DNA from: Bordetella parapertussis
GTDB taxonomy: Bacteria; Pseudomonadota; Gammaproteobacteria; Burkholderiales; Burkholderiaceae_C
DNA length: 56,478 nucleotides
Assembly (NCBI GenBank): GCA_945870575.1
Contig: CAMBSK010000017.1
Location: 1 to 56,478, forward strand
Reading direction: 5' to 3'
The notes beneath the pieces are model-generated. The model saw nothing but the letters and a program-made list of their open reading frames with translations, made no database searches and had not been told where the DNA came from. The position numbers and the translations under genes were made by a program. Position 1 is the stretch's first letter, and every line of letters begins with the position of its first letter. This document shows positions 49,900 to 56,478 of the stretch, piece after piece.

Positions 49900-51129
49900 T
49901 CAACCAAGCCCCGCCACCGCTCTCAACTTGTCTTTCTTACTCGGCCTTTTCCCTTTGATGCCACCGTTGCCTTGCGGCGCTGGCGGTTCATCCACCGGCT
50001 CGAAGCCCGGCACGTTCTCTAAATCAAGCAAAAGGCTTTCGCGTTTTTGTATCAGCATCCAATGCGCCAGCGTTTCTGCGGTGACAAAACTCACCGCGTC
50101 GCCATGCTCACCCGCGCGGCCGGTGCGGCCGATGCGGTGGGTGTAGTCGGTGGCCGAGCGTGGCAAGTCGTAATTCACCACCACGGGCAGCATGGCGATG
50201 TCTATGCCGCGCGAGGCCAGATCGGTGGTGACCACCACGTCCCAGCGGCCGGCTTTGAAATCGCGCAGCACATCTTGGCGCGCGCCCTGGCTCATCTCGC
50301 CGTGAAAAGGCGTGGCAAAAATGCCTGCTTTGTAAAGCTTGCCGGCCACATGCTCGCAGGCGTAGCGCGTGGCCACAAACACCAGCACCTGTTTCCAGCT
50401 GTTTTCTGCCATCAAGTGACGCAGCAAAGCGCTGCGTTTTTTGTCATCCACGCGAATAGCGCGTTGGGTGATGTCGGGCTTGTGGCCCTCAAATGCCTCC
50501 ACCGTGATGCGAACCGAGTCGCGCAGCAAGTTGGCGGCAAGCGCCTCCACCTCGGGCGCGAACGTGGCCGAGAACAACAAAGTCTGTCGCTTCGCAGGCA
50601 ACAGCGCCAACACGCGTTGCAATTCATCGGCAAAGCCTAAATCGAGCAAGCGGTCGGCTTCGTCCAGCACCAGGTGTTGCACATCGCTCAGGCTCACTGC
50701 GTTGTGATCCACCAGGTCCAGCAGACGCCCCGGCGTAGCGACCACCATGTCGGCACCGCCGCGCAAGTCCATCATTTGCGGATTGATGGACACACCGCCA
50801 AACACCACAGCGACTTTCAGCCCCGGTTTATAGGAGAGATGCGTGAGCACACCGCCGACCTGTACCGCCAGCTCGCGCGTGGGCACCAGCACCAGACTGC
50901 GTATGGGGCGACGGAAATTGGTCTGGCGCGGCTGCAACACGTGCTGCTGAACCAGCGGCAAAGCAAACGCCAGCGTCTTGCCCGAGCCGGTGGGCGCGGT
51001 CGCCCACAAATCACGGCCTTGCAACGCAGGGGGAATGGCCTCGGCTTGAATCGGGGTGGGGGTGTGCAAACCCATGTCGGCCACGGCATGTTGCATGGCG
51101 GGGGAGAGGTGTAAATCAGAAAAGTTCAA
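49900..51129 (-). CDS. DEAD-box ATP-dependent RNA helicase, RhlE-like
   Basis: An RNA helicase that unwinds short duplexes in ribosome assembly and RNA decay. Of the 409 residues, the Q-motif is near the N-terminus (THTPTPIQAEAIPPAL pattern), motif I is ATAPTGSGKT, motif II is LDEADRLLDLGF, motif III is SATFAPE, and motif VI is HRIGRTGRAGEHGDAV. The tail is short, with no clear RNA-binding domain. The RhlE subgroup is my best guess. Confidence 0.9.
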   Translation of the reverse strand: MNFSDLHLSPAMQHAVADMGLHTPTPIQAEAIPPALQGRDLWATAPTGSGKTLAFALPLVQQHVLQPRQTNFRRPIRSLVLVPTRELAVQVGGVLTHLSYKPGLKVAVVFGGVSINPQMMDLRGGADMVVATPGRLLDLVDHNAVSLSDVQHLVLDEADRLLDLGFADELQRVLALLPAKRQTLLFSATFAPEVEALAANLLRDSVRITVEAFEGHKPDITQRAIRVDDKKRSALLRHLMAENSWKQVLVFVATRYACEHVAGKLYKAGIFATPFHGEMSQGARQDVLRDFKAGRWDVVVTTDLASRGIDIAMLPVVVNYDLPRSATDYTHRIGRTGRAGEHGDAVSFVTAETLAHWMLIQKRESLLLDLENVPGFEPVDEPPAPQGNGGIKGKRPSKKDKLRAVAGLG

Positions 51130-51307
51130 ACGGTTTTTTTTCTGGTTGGCTTGCGAGAGTCAAAACGGGGTGAGTGGGCAGCTTAACCTTTTGGGCTTGG
51201 CATCGCACCATGTGCGCAGTGCTGTCAAGTGATTCCAATTGGGCGCGGACTGGGATTTCGTTTTTTATAATTTTGAGCGCATCAAACCGAAACAGCAAGA
51301 CGATTAA
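51130..51307. other. Spacer upstream of the helicase
   Basis: The 178 bases between the helicase start and the small cassette contain an AT-rich tract near 51261-51276. A TTGACA box on the minus strand (51225-51230) has no good -10 partner. I see no gene or RNA here. Confidence 0.4.
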
Positions 51308-51550
51308 TCAACGCGCTCTCTTCATAGGCTTCGCTGCCGCAACCAAAGCCTTGGCAAGCTCTGCTGCAAAGCCGGCTGACATGACCAGCGTCGCCACCGG
51401 GTTGATGCCTTCGTTTGGTGCCACCCACCCTAAGCTCAGTTGCATTTGCTGGCCATCGGATTTCGTTTTCAATAACGTGTCAACCACGAACAAACCGTGG
51501 GGTATGTTCAAAGCCTGCTGGATTTTTGCTTCTTGAATCTCATTGATCAT
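51308..51550 (-). CDS. Small hypothetical protein, third gene of the cassette (80 residues)
   Basis: I do not recognise this protein. It begins MINEIQEAKIQQALNIPHG, has a probable beta sheet in the middle (QLSLGWVAPNEGINP), a helix AAELAKALVAAAK, and a basic end. Its ATG at 51550 overlaps the upstream regulator's stop by 11 bases, so translation is probably coupled and the three cassette genes form one unit. An in-frame upstream codon would lie deep in the regulator gene and is unlikely. Confidence 0.6.
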   Translation of the reverse strand: MINEIQEAKIQQALNIPHGLFVVDTLLKTKSDGQQMQLSLGWVAPNEGINPVATLVMSAGFAAELAKALVAAAKPMKRAR

Positions 51551-52013
51551 GGTTTGCCTCATAGGGTTTGACGTAAAGACTGTCTTCGCGCAAGTCTTCG
51601 GTTTCATCCGCAAATTTTTCAAAATCAACCAATCGCAACATAAGTGCGCAATTGAACACCTCTGCCAGTTTAGTCAAAGTGACCAGCGAATGTTTGCCGT
51701 AAGTCGGGTCTTCGATGCGGGCAATGGCTGACTGCTTGGTACCTATCATTTTTGCCAGTTGCGTTTGTGTCCAGCCGCGCCGTTCCCGGTTGATGCGCAC
51801 TTGCCAGGCTATGTCTTGTTCAACGCTCGCGACCATGTAGGCTTGGCGGTCTTCCGGGTCTTGCATCCAATCGCGGCTTTTTGGTGGGTAAGGTCTGCCA
51901 GTCTGGGAAAAGGGCGTCGCCACGTTCCAAGCATGAGCATTTGTGCTTTCTTGGGGCGGCCAAGCATTCGCATTTCCTGTCGGTACAAATGGAGATGTAG
52001 TTTGCAGGTGCAT
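51540..52013 (-). CDS. XRE-family helix-turn-helix regulator, probable antitoxin
   Basis: A 157-residue DNA-binding protein. The Cro/CI-type helix-turn-helix is at about residues 75-130 (QTQLAKMIGTKQSAIARIED, then SLVTLTKLAEVFN), similar to HigA-like antitoxins. The first 50 residues look disordered. The start at 52013 has AAGGA eight bases upstream, a good ribosome site, yet it lies inside the upstream gene's open frame for 194 bases. A shorter start at 51866 has no ribosome site. It probably represses the cassette through the palindrome at 52362-52389. Confidence 0.75.
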   Translation of the reverse strand: MHLQTTSPFVPTGNANAWPPQESTNAHAWNVATPFSQTGRPYPPKSRDWMQDPEDRQAYMVASVEQDIAWQVRINRERRGWTQTQLAKMIGTKQSAIARIEDPTYGKHSLVTLTKLAEVFNCALMLRLVDFEKFADETEDLREDSLYVKPYEANHDQ

Positions 52014-52317
52014 ATTTTCCGTCCTTTTCTACGCCGAAAAGCGTGATGACAAACTCTTGAAAAGTGATTTCATGGTGACCGAACAGTCTATGCTGTGTAC
52101 GATTTTCGTCAGTGAAATGTATCACATATATGTTATTTCCTGTCGGGCTGGCCTGCGGTCGGCTCCAGGCAGTCTGAGGCTTGACCTGCAAATGCTCTAG
52201 GGTTCTTCTCAGTTTCATGATTCCCGATTTGGACAAGCGTACCAAGTGCGGGGATATCTGATTCTTCCCGCTTGCATTGCGATAACAAAGGAATTTCCAG
52301 TTTTCTATCAATGACAT
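51820..52317 (-). CDS. Putative toxin-like partner of the XRE regulator (165 residues)
   Basis: The first gene of the cassette. It has a basic N-terminal half (KLRRTLEHLQVKPQTAW) and a beta-rich core NIYVIHFTDENRTQHRLFGH followed by ITLFGVEKDGKYAPANYI, a shape that recalls RelE/HigB-like toxins. A domain cannot be assigned with confidence. Starts at 52317, or at 52218 (MKLRRT), are both possible and neither has a strong ribosome site. The last third overlaps the regulator gene in another frame and is Cys/Arg-rich, so the true C-terminus may be shorter or altered. The DNA is AT-rich at its 5' end. Confidence 0.5.
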   Translation of the reverse strand: MSLIENWKFLCYRNASGKNQISPHLVRLSKSGIMKLRRTLEHLQVKPQTAWSRPQASPTGNNIYVIHFTDENRTQHRLFGHHEITFQEFVITLFGVEKDGKYAPANYISICTDRKCECLAAPRKHKCSCLERGDALFPDWQTLPTKKPRLDARPGRPPSLHGRER

Positions 52318-52361
52318 ACGGAAAGAGTTTGGGTAGCTTTGAATTGGCAAAGTTACAAGTA

Positions 52362-52389
52362 TTTATAAGATAAGATTTTATCTTATAAA
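52362..52389. promoter_or_regulatory. 28-base palindromic operator candidate of the cassette
   Basis: Two perfect 12-base arms, TTTATAAGATAA (52362-52373) and TTATCTTATAAA (52378-52389), flank GATT. The site lies about 45 bases upstream of the first cassette ATG, within an AT-rich segment (52345-52440). The position fits autorepression by the XRE protein. It has no T-run, so it is not a typical terminator. Palindrome seen; operator role inferred. Confidence 0.65.
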
Positions 52390-52441
52390 TGATATAAAAT
52401 AACTATCTTTAATAAAAAAATTTACACTATATTATAAATTA

Positions 52442-53215
52442 TTATTGGTCCCTCAAAGCAGCCAAGCCCACCCCTGTCGCATCAAACCCGCCGTCCACCG
52501 CAATCACTTGGCCGGTCAGGTAACTGGCTTCAGCAGACGATAGAAACGCAATCACCCGCGCGATTTCCTCTTCGCTGCCATAACGGTTCAGCGGAATCGC
52601 ATCGTGGTAAGCGCTGACGATATCGGGTGTGTGTACTGCCATGGCAAGCTTGGTTTTCACCGGTCCGGGCGCCACGCAGTTCACGCGTATGCCCCATTCG
52701 CCGAGTTCAGCCGCTTGTTGCTTGGTCAGATGGATGACCGCCGCTTTGGAGGTGCCGTAGGCCACACGCAGCGTGGACGCGCGCAAGCCGGAGATGGACG
52801 CGATATTGACGATACAACCCCGGCTCTCGCGCAGCGCGGGCAGTAAGGCCTGAGAGCATAAAAATACACCGTCGAGGTTGGTGCGCATCACGGTTTGCCA
52901 GCGCTCGAACGTGGTGTCTTGTATGGCCGCGAAATCGGCGACGCCTGCGTTATTCACCAGTGCATCCACCCGGCCGGACCATTGCATCACGCTGTGCAGC
53001 ATGGCGCTGACCTGGTCTTGTTGAGATACATCGCATTCAACTGGCAACACAAGGTCTAAACCGTCTGCGGCGTTTTTAAGTTCAAGCGCATCCCGGTCGA
53101 CCATGGCGACCCGGTAGCCTTTGCTTAAAAACAAGTGAGTGGTCGCCAGGCCGATGCCGCGCGCTGCGCCGGTGACGATGGCGGTGAGTGGGGGGCGACT
53201 TGTATCTATTGTCAT
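52442..53215 (-). CDS. Short-chain dehydrogenase/reductase (FabG-like)
   Basis: A 257-residue NAD(P)-dependent oxidoreductase. The cofactor motif is VTGAARGIGLATTHLF near the N-terminus, then LVNNAGVADFA, the catalytic Ser in VNIASISGL, and the Tyr-Lys pair in VAYGTSKAAVIHL. The C-terminal SAEASYLTGQVIAVDGGFDA is standard. The substrate cannot be told. The start is at 53215 (MTIDTSRP). It diverges from the aldo/keto reductase over about 110 bases. Confidence 0.9.
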   Translation of the reverse strand: MTIDTSRPPLTAIVTGAARGIGLATTHLFLSKGYRVAMVDRDALELKNAADGLDLVLPVECDVSQQDQVSAMLHSVMQWSGRVDALVNNAGVADFAAIQDTTFERWQTVMRTNLDGVFLCSQALLPALRESRGCIVNIASISGLRASTLRVAYGTSKAAVIHLTKQQAAELGEWGIRVNCVAPGPVKTKLAMAVHTPDIVSAYHDAIPLNRYGSEEEIARVIAFLSSAEASYLTGQVIAVDGGFDATGVGLAALRDQ

Positions 53216-53323
53216 TTTGAGTAAATTATCGGCTGACTTGAAAGTTCGGTAAGAACCAGATCACGTATTCTCATGCTTTGTCAAATACTGTCTGCGTCTT
53301 CACCCCACGTAAACTCTGGTCTT

Positions 53324-54400
53324 ATGAAAAAACTCGAACTCACCCCTGTCCGCTTGGGTCAAAGCGATTTGCACGTCACCCCTATTTCTCTGGGTACCAT
53401 GACTTTCGGTCAGCAGGTGGATGAAGCCACTTCGCACACAATCATGGACCACAGCATTGCGCGCGGCGTCAATTTCTTTGACACCGCCGAGATTTACGCT
53501 GTGCCGCCGACCGCCGAGTCTTTCGGCAAGACCGAAACCTATATCGGCAACTGGCTGTCCAAGCACCCTGGCATGCGCCAGAACATCGTGCTGGCCTCCA
53601 AGGTGGCCGGTCCGTCGCGCGCCATGCCCTGGGTGCGTACCAGCGAAGGCATGACGCCGGCCGATATCCTGGCCTCGTGTGACGCCAGCCTCAAGCGCTT
53701 GCAAACCGATGTGATCGATCTGTACCAGATTCACTGGCCTGAGCGCCATGTGCCTATGTTCGGCGGCATGTACTACGAGCCTAAAAACGAAAAATCCGCG
53801 ACTTCTATCCACGAGCAGTTGCAAACGCTGGCCGGGCTGGTCAAGCAGGGCAAGGTGCGTTACATCGGTTTGTCTAACGAAACTTCGTACGGTGTGCACG
53901 AGTTTGTGCGTCTGGCCGAGCAACACAATTTGCCGCGCATTGTCAGCGTACAAAACGCGTATTGCCTGGTCAACCGTGTGCCGGAAAACGGGTTGGACGA
54001 AACCATGCACCGCCTGAATGTGTCGTTGCTGGCGTATTCGCCTCTGGCCTTCGGTTTGTTGACCGGCAAATACGACGAAGCAGGTTTTCTGAGTGACAAG
54101 TCGCCCAAAGAAGGACGTATCGCCAAATATGAAAGCGTGCGCAAGCAGCGCTGGGCGCGCCCGGAAGCCTTGGCGGCGGCGAAACGTTACAACCAGCTCG
54201 CGCGAGACAACGGCATGACGCCTACCGACATGGCGCTGGCGTTTTGCTACACGCAGTGGCGCGTGGCCAGCACCATCATCGGCGTGACCTCGGTGCAGCA
54301 ACTCGATGAAGACCTGGACGCCTGGGGCAAACAGCTGACGCCTGACATGCTCAAAACCATAGACGAGATCCGCTGGGAAATGCGCGATCCGGCTGTCTGA
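53324..54400 (+). CDS. Aldo/keto reductase, Tas-like
   Basis: A 358-residue NADPH-dependent aldo/keto reductase. The catalytic residues are the Asp in [14 protein letters not shown] and its following Tyr, a Lys in VLASKVAG, and the His in [16 protein letters not shown]. The cofactor end is [14 protein letters not shown]. It resembles the E. coli Tas group. The start is at 53324 (MKKLEL). It is followed by plsY after 5 bases, so the two are probably co-transcribed, although the functions are not obviously linked. Confidence 0.88.
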   Translation: MKKLELTPVRLGQSDLHVTPISLGTMTFGQQVDEATSHTIMDHSIARGVNFFDTAEIYAVPPTAESFGKTETYIGNWLSKHPGMRQNIVLASKVAGPSRAMPWVRTSEGMTPADILASCDASLKRLQTDVIDLYQIHWPERHVPMFGGMYYEPKNEKSATSIHEQLQTLAGLVKQGKVRYIGLSNETSYGVHEFVRLAEQHNLPRIVSVQNAYCLVNRVPENGLDETMHRLNVSLLAYSPLAFGLLTGKYDEAGFLSDKSPKEGRIAKYESVRKQRWARPEALAAAKRYNQLARDNGMTPTDMALAFCYTQWRVASTIIGVTSVQQLDEDLDAWGKQLTPDMLKTIDEIRWEMRDPAV

Positions 54401-54405
54401 CCTGG

Positions 54406-55041
54406 ATGGAACAGGCGCTGTCCCTTGTTTATCCGCTGCTGGCTGCGCTGGCGGCTTACCTGATCGGTTCGCTGTCGTTTGCGGTGCTGGTCAGTCGCGT
54501 CATGGGCTTGGCCGATCCGCGTTCTTACGGCAGCCAGAACCCGGGCGCCACCAATGTGCTTCGCTCGGGCAACAAAGCCGCTGCTGCACTCACCTTGTTG
54601 CTCGACGGCCTGAAAGGCTGGTTACCGGTCTGGGCCGTGGTGCGTTACGGTGCGGCTTACGGTTTGGGTGACGGTACGTTGGCCATGGTGGCATTGGCGG
54701 CGTTTGCCGGTCATGTCTGGCCGGTGTTCTTTCGTTTCAAGGGCGGCAAGGGTGTGGCAACTGCCGCCGGTGTGCTGCTTGGTATTGAACCGGTGCTGGG
54801 GCTGGCGACCTTTGCCACTTGGTTGATCGTGGCCTTCTTTACGCGCTATTCATCGCTGGCGGCGTTGGCAAGTGCGGTGTTTGCGCCGGCTTATTATTTT
54901 TTAGGCAACCAGGTGGTCTGGTTGATCGATAAGCAGGTGTTGCTGGCGACGGTGGTCATAAGCGGCATATTGGTTTGGCGGCATCAGGCAAACATTGCCA
55001 AGCTGATGCGCGGTGAGGAAAGCCGTATAGGTAAAAGCTGA
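54406..55041 (+). CDS. plsY: Glycerol-3-phosphate acyltransferase PlsY
   Basis: An inner-membrane enzyme that acylates glycerol 3-phosphate from acyl-phosphate, the first step of phospholipid synthesis with PlsX. The 211 residues have about five membrane helices and the family motifs [56 protein letters not shown], and a third loop near [13 protein letters not shown]. It is a normal length. It follows the reductase gene; a hairpin about 200 bases downstream may stop transcription. Confidence 0.95.
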   Translation: MEQALSLVYPLLAALAAYLIGSLSFAVLVSRVMGLADPRSYGSQNPGATNVLRSGNKAAAALTLLLDGLKGWLPVWAVVRYGAAYGLGDGTLAMVALAAFAGHVWPVFFRFKGGKGVATAAGVLLGIEPVLGLATFATWLIVAFFTRYSSLAALASAVFAPAYYFLGNQVVWLIDKQVLLATVVISGILVWRHQANIAKLMRGEESRIGKS

Positions 55042-55282
55042 TCTCAGTTTCCTCGAATCGCATAAATGCTGACAGGGAAAACCTGCGAACAGATGACGAC
55101 ATAGCGGGCGGGCCGAAGCGAACATTGGCGCGAAACGGCAGTGAGCGGCTACACAACCGGCGTGGCGTAAGCACAATGCTTCAAAGCACACGCAAATGAA
55201 ACAACTGGCATGGCGTGAACAAATCAATAGCCCGAAAAAAAGGCACCCGAAGGTGCCTTTGATATTTCTGCGAACAGATGGA
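55042..55282. other. Intergenic region with two copies of a 13-base repeat
   Basis: Between plsY and the cyclase gene. The sequence CTGCGAACAGATG occurs at 55083-55095 and again at 55268-55280, and the terminator hairpin lies between the copies. Open frames on either strand look random. No RNA gene is recognised. Confidence 0.6.
55235..55260 (-). terminator. Rho-independent terminator with UUCG loop
   Basis: Arms AAAGGCACC and GGTGCCTTT (55239-55247 and 55252-55260) pair perfectly. Read on the minus strand the loop is TTCG closed by C-G, the very stable cUUCGg type, followed by seven T. It ends the cyclase gene. On the plus strand it could also act after plsY, with a weaker T-run. Confidence 0.85.
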
Positions 55283-56239
55283 TCAATAAACAAAAATGGG
55301 ATTCACTATAGCTTGCACCGAACCGGTGGTGCGGTGCTGTCCTACAGTGATCATGCCCTCATACACACCGTCTTTGATAGCTTGCTGCGACACCACATTC
55401 TCAAGAATGAAGATGCCGAATTCAGCCAACAAGATTTGGTGTACGTGGAACACCTGGCCTTCGTTCTCGAAAGGAACGACTTCCAAGCCCCAAGTGTCTG
55501 AACCTACCATGGCCACACCCAATGAAGCCAAGTAGCGAGCGCCCTGCACGCCCAAGCCAGGGTGTGCTGCGCCGTTGCGCTTGTCATCCACGCCCAACAG
55601 TTTGTGCCAGCCTGTATAGAAAACCACCACATCGCCTTTGTTGATTTTCATATTGCCTTGGCGCTTCAAAGCAGCTTCGATTTCAGGCTGATTGAAAGGT
55701 GTTCCTTCTGGGATGATGTCTTTGCCCATGAGCGCTGTCATGTCTAAAAGTACAGCGCGGGTGGCTACACCTGGGAAGGTTTCCATGCCGAATTTCTTTA
55801 AGCCGGTGGTGCCAATCACTTCGATGCCAGGCGTGCAGTTGTAATAAGTGTTGTCAATACCGATGTGACCCAGTCCATCGAGCTGCGTACCGATGCCCAC
55901 CCAAGTTTGCAAAATGTCATCGTGGTAACTGAGCTTGGTTTTGCCCAGTGTTTGTCCGTTTTCTTGGCCAGGTTTGACAATGGTCATGGAGTAAGTGCGG
56001 GGTGGGAAAGCAGGCGTCTTGGTGTTGGTCTCAATCGCCATGGCCATCTTCTTGCCTTGTTTGATGAGCTTGGTGGCTGCCAAAATATTGTCTTTGGTGA
56101 TGTTGTTCAAAGCACCCATTTGGTCGGCGGCACCCCACTTAGATTTATGGCAACTTTCGTAGGCAAAGGCACTGCCCATGGACAAAGTACCCAAGAGGGC
56201 GCTTGCCAAGAAAGTAGCCGCAATTTTTGTGAATTTCAT
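55283..56239 (-). CDS. Cyclase-family protein with signal peptide (PF04199-like)
   Basis: A 318-residue protein of the metal-dependent cyclase/kynurenine-formamidase-like family. A classic signal peptide covers about residues 1-26 (MKFTKIAATFLASALLGTLS, ending SAFA), so it should be exported to the periplasm. The active-site-like motif is GIGTQLDGLGHIG, in which a Gln stands where the better-known enzymes have the His of HxGTHxD; this is seen in some subfamilies. Later motifs are KGDVVVFYTGWHK and GSDTWGLEVVPFE. Its start overlaps the stop of the gene to its right (ATGA). The substrate is unknown. Confidence 0.85.
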   Translation of the reverse strand: MKFTKIAATFLASALLGTLSMGSAFAYESCHKSKWGAADQMGALNNITKDNILAATKLIKQGKKMAMAIETNTKTPAFPPRTYSMTIVKPGQENGQTLGKTKLSYHDDILQTWVGIGTQLDGLGHIGIDNTYYNCTPGIEVIGTTGLKKFGMETFPGVATRAVLLDMTALMGKDIIPEGTPFNQPEIEAALKRQGNMKINKGDVVVFYTGWHKLLGVDDKRNGAAHPGLGVQGARYLASLGVAMVGSDTWGLEVVPFENEGQVFHVHQILLAEFGIFILENVVSQQAIKDGVYEGMITVGQHRTTGSVQAIVNPIFVY

Positions 56240-56478
56240 GAATGGTCTCCGTTGATGGGCCCGTTGATGGGTGAAATTTGCTCATCAGGTCGGGCCACAG
56301 ACCCTGACAGGCATTGCACAACGATACGCTGAACTTCTTGTTCGCCTTGGGTAGGCGTTTGGCGTTTTTCACGCGTGAAATTGGAATTGCACTCGCTTTC
56401 AGCCGCGAGCACTTGCCCCATGCGAGGCATAAAACCGATGTACCAAGTCGGGTCTTGCATTTGCAACTGTGCTTGGTT
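56236..56478 (-). CDS. C-terminal part of an unknown protein, cut by the window end
   Basis: A minus-strand frame enters from beyond the window and ends at 56236, giving the last 80 residues. It reads DPTWYIGFMPRMGQVLAAES, has two single Cys, and has a tandem PINGPINGDHS end produced by a repeated 11-base sequence. I do not recognise it. The stop overlaps the cyclase start, so the two are translationally coupled and may act together. An internal ATG at 56466 exists but there is no reason to take it as the start. Confidence 0.55.
   Translation of the reverse strand, partial: NQAQLQMQDPTWYIGFMPRMGQVLAAESECNSNFTREKRQTPTQGEQEVQRIVVQCLSGSVARPDEQISPINGPINGDHS

Overview
The window reads as chromosome of a betaproteobacterium, most likely order Burkholderiales and close to Comamonadaceae. 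The main support is gene order: rpsO-pnp, tpiA-secG-tRNA-Leu(GAG), then a 14-gene nuoA-N operon with separate nuoC and nuoD, followed by a DUF1178 gene. Moderate-to-high GC codon use and many ATGA/GTGA start-stop overlaps fit this. The genus cannot be fixed from the sequence alone.

Layout. 1-1670: an AT-rich tyrosine recombinase beside a damaged tRNA-Thr(CGT)-like sequence, probably the inner end of an integrated element that continues to the left of the window. 1673-8245 (minus strand): fbp, pepN, prfB with its programmed +1 frameshift, cobA and ybiB. 8316-14441 (plus): tsaD, an aminotransferase, rpsO, pnp, tpiA, secG. 14541-29032 (plus): tRNA-Leu and all of respiratory complex I. 29060-38075: a DUF1178 gene, a 47-residue basic protein, a nitroreductase, glnS, a small DUF2306-type membrane protein, uppP, an alpha/beta hydrolase, mutS and suhB. 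38181-43930: trmJ, cysE, an unknown gene, the mog-darP pair, pmbA and a PotA-type ATPase that stands alone. 44000-45420: an unknown, possibly frameshifted gene, then yqeY and rpsU. 45542-51129: a flavoprotein, a hydrolase, an acyl-CoA synthetase, a solitary antitoxin-like regulator and an RNA helicase. 51308-52389: a small three-gene accessory cassette resembling a toxin-antitoxin module with a palindromic operator. 52442-56478: an SDR, an aldo/keto reductase, plsY, an exported cyclase-family enzyme and a gene cut by the window end.

How the genes work together. The core is housekeeping: NADH oxidation and proton pumping (nuo), gluconeogenesis and glycolysis (fbp, tpiA), translation and tRNA modification (prfB, rpsO, rpsU, glnS, tsaD, trmJ), RNA turnover (pnp, the helicase), mismatch repair (mutS), lipid and wall precursors (plsY, uppP), cysteine synthesis (cysE), and siroheme and molybdenum cofactor steps (cobA, mog). 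The accessory parts are the integrase end, the 44-kb unknown gene, the antitoxin-like gene at 49.5 kb and the cassette at 51.3-52.4 kb. I saw no clearly new large system. The best candidates for a second look are the 51.3-52.4 kb cassette, the integrase/tRNA junction with its seemingly leaderless, palindrome-covered promoter, and a terminator-like hairpin in the suhB leader.
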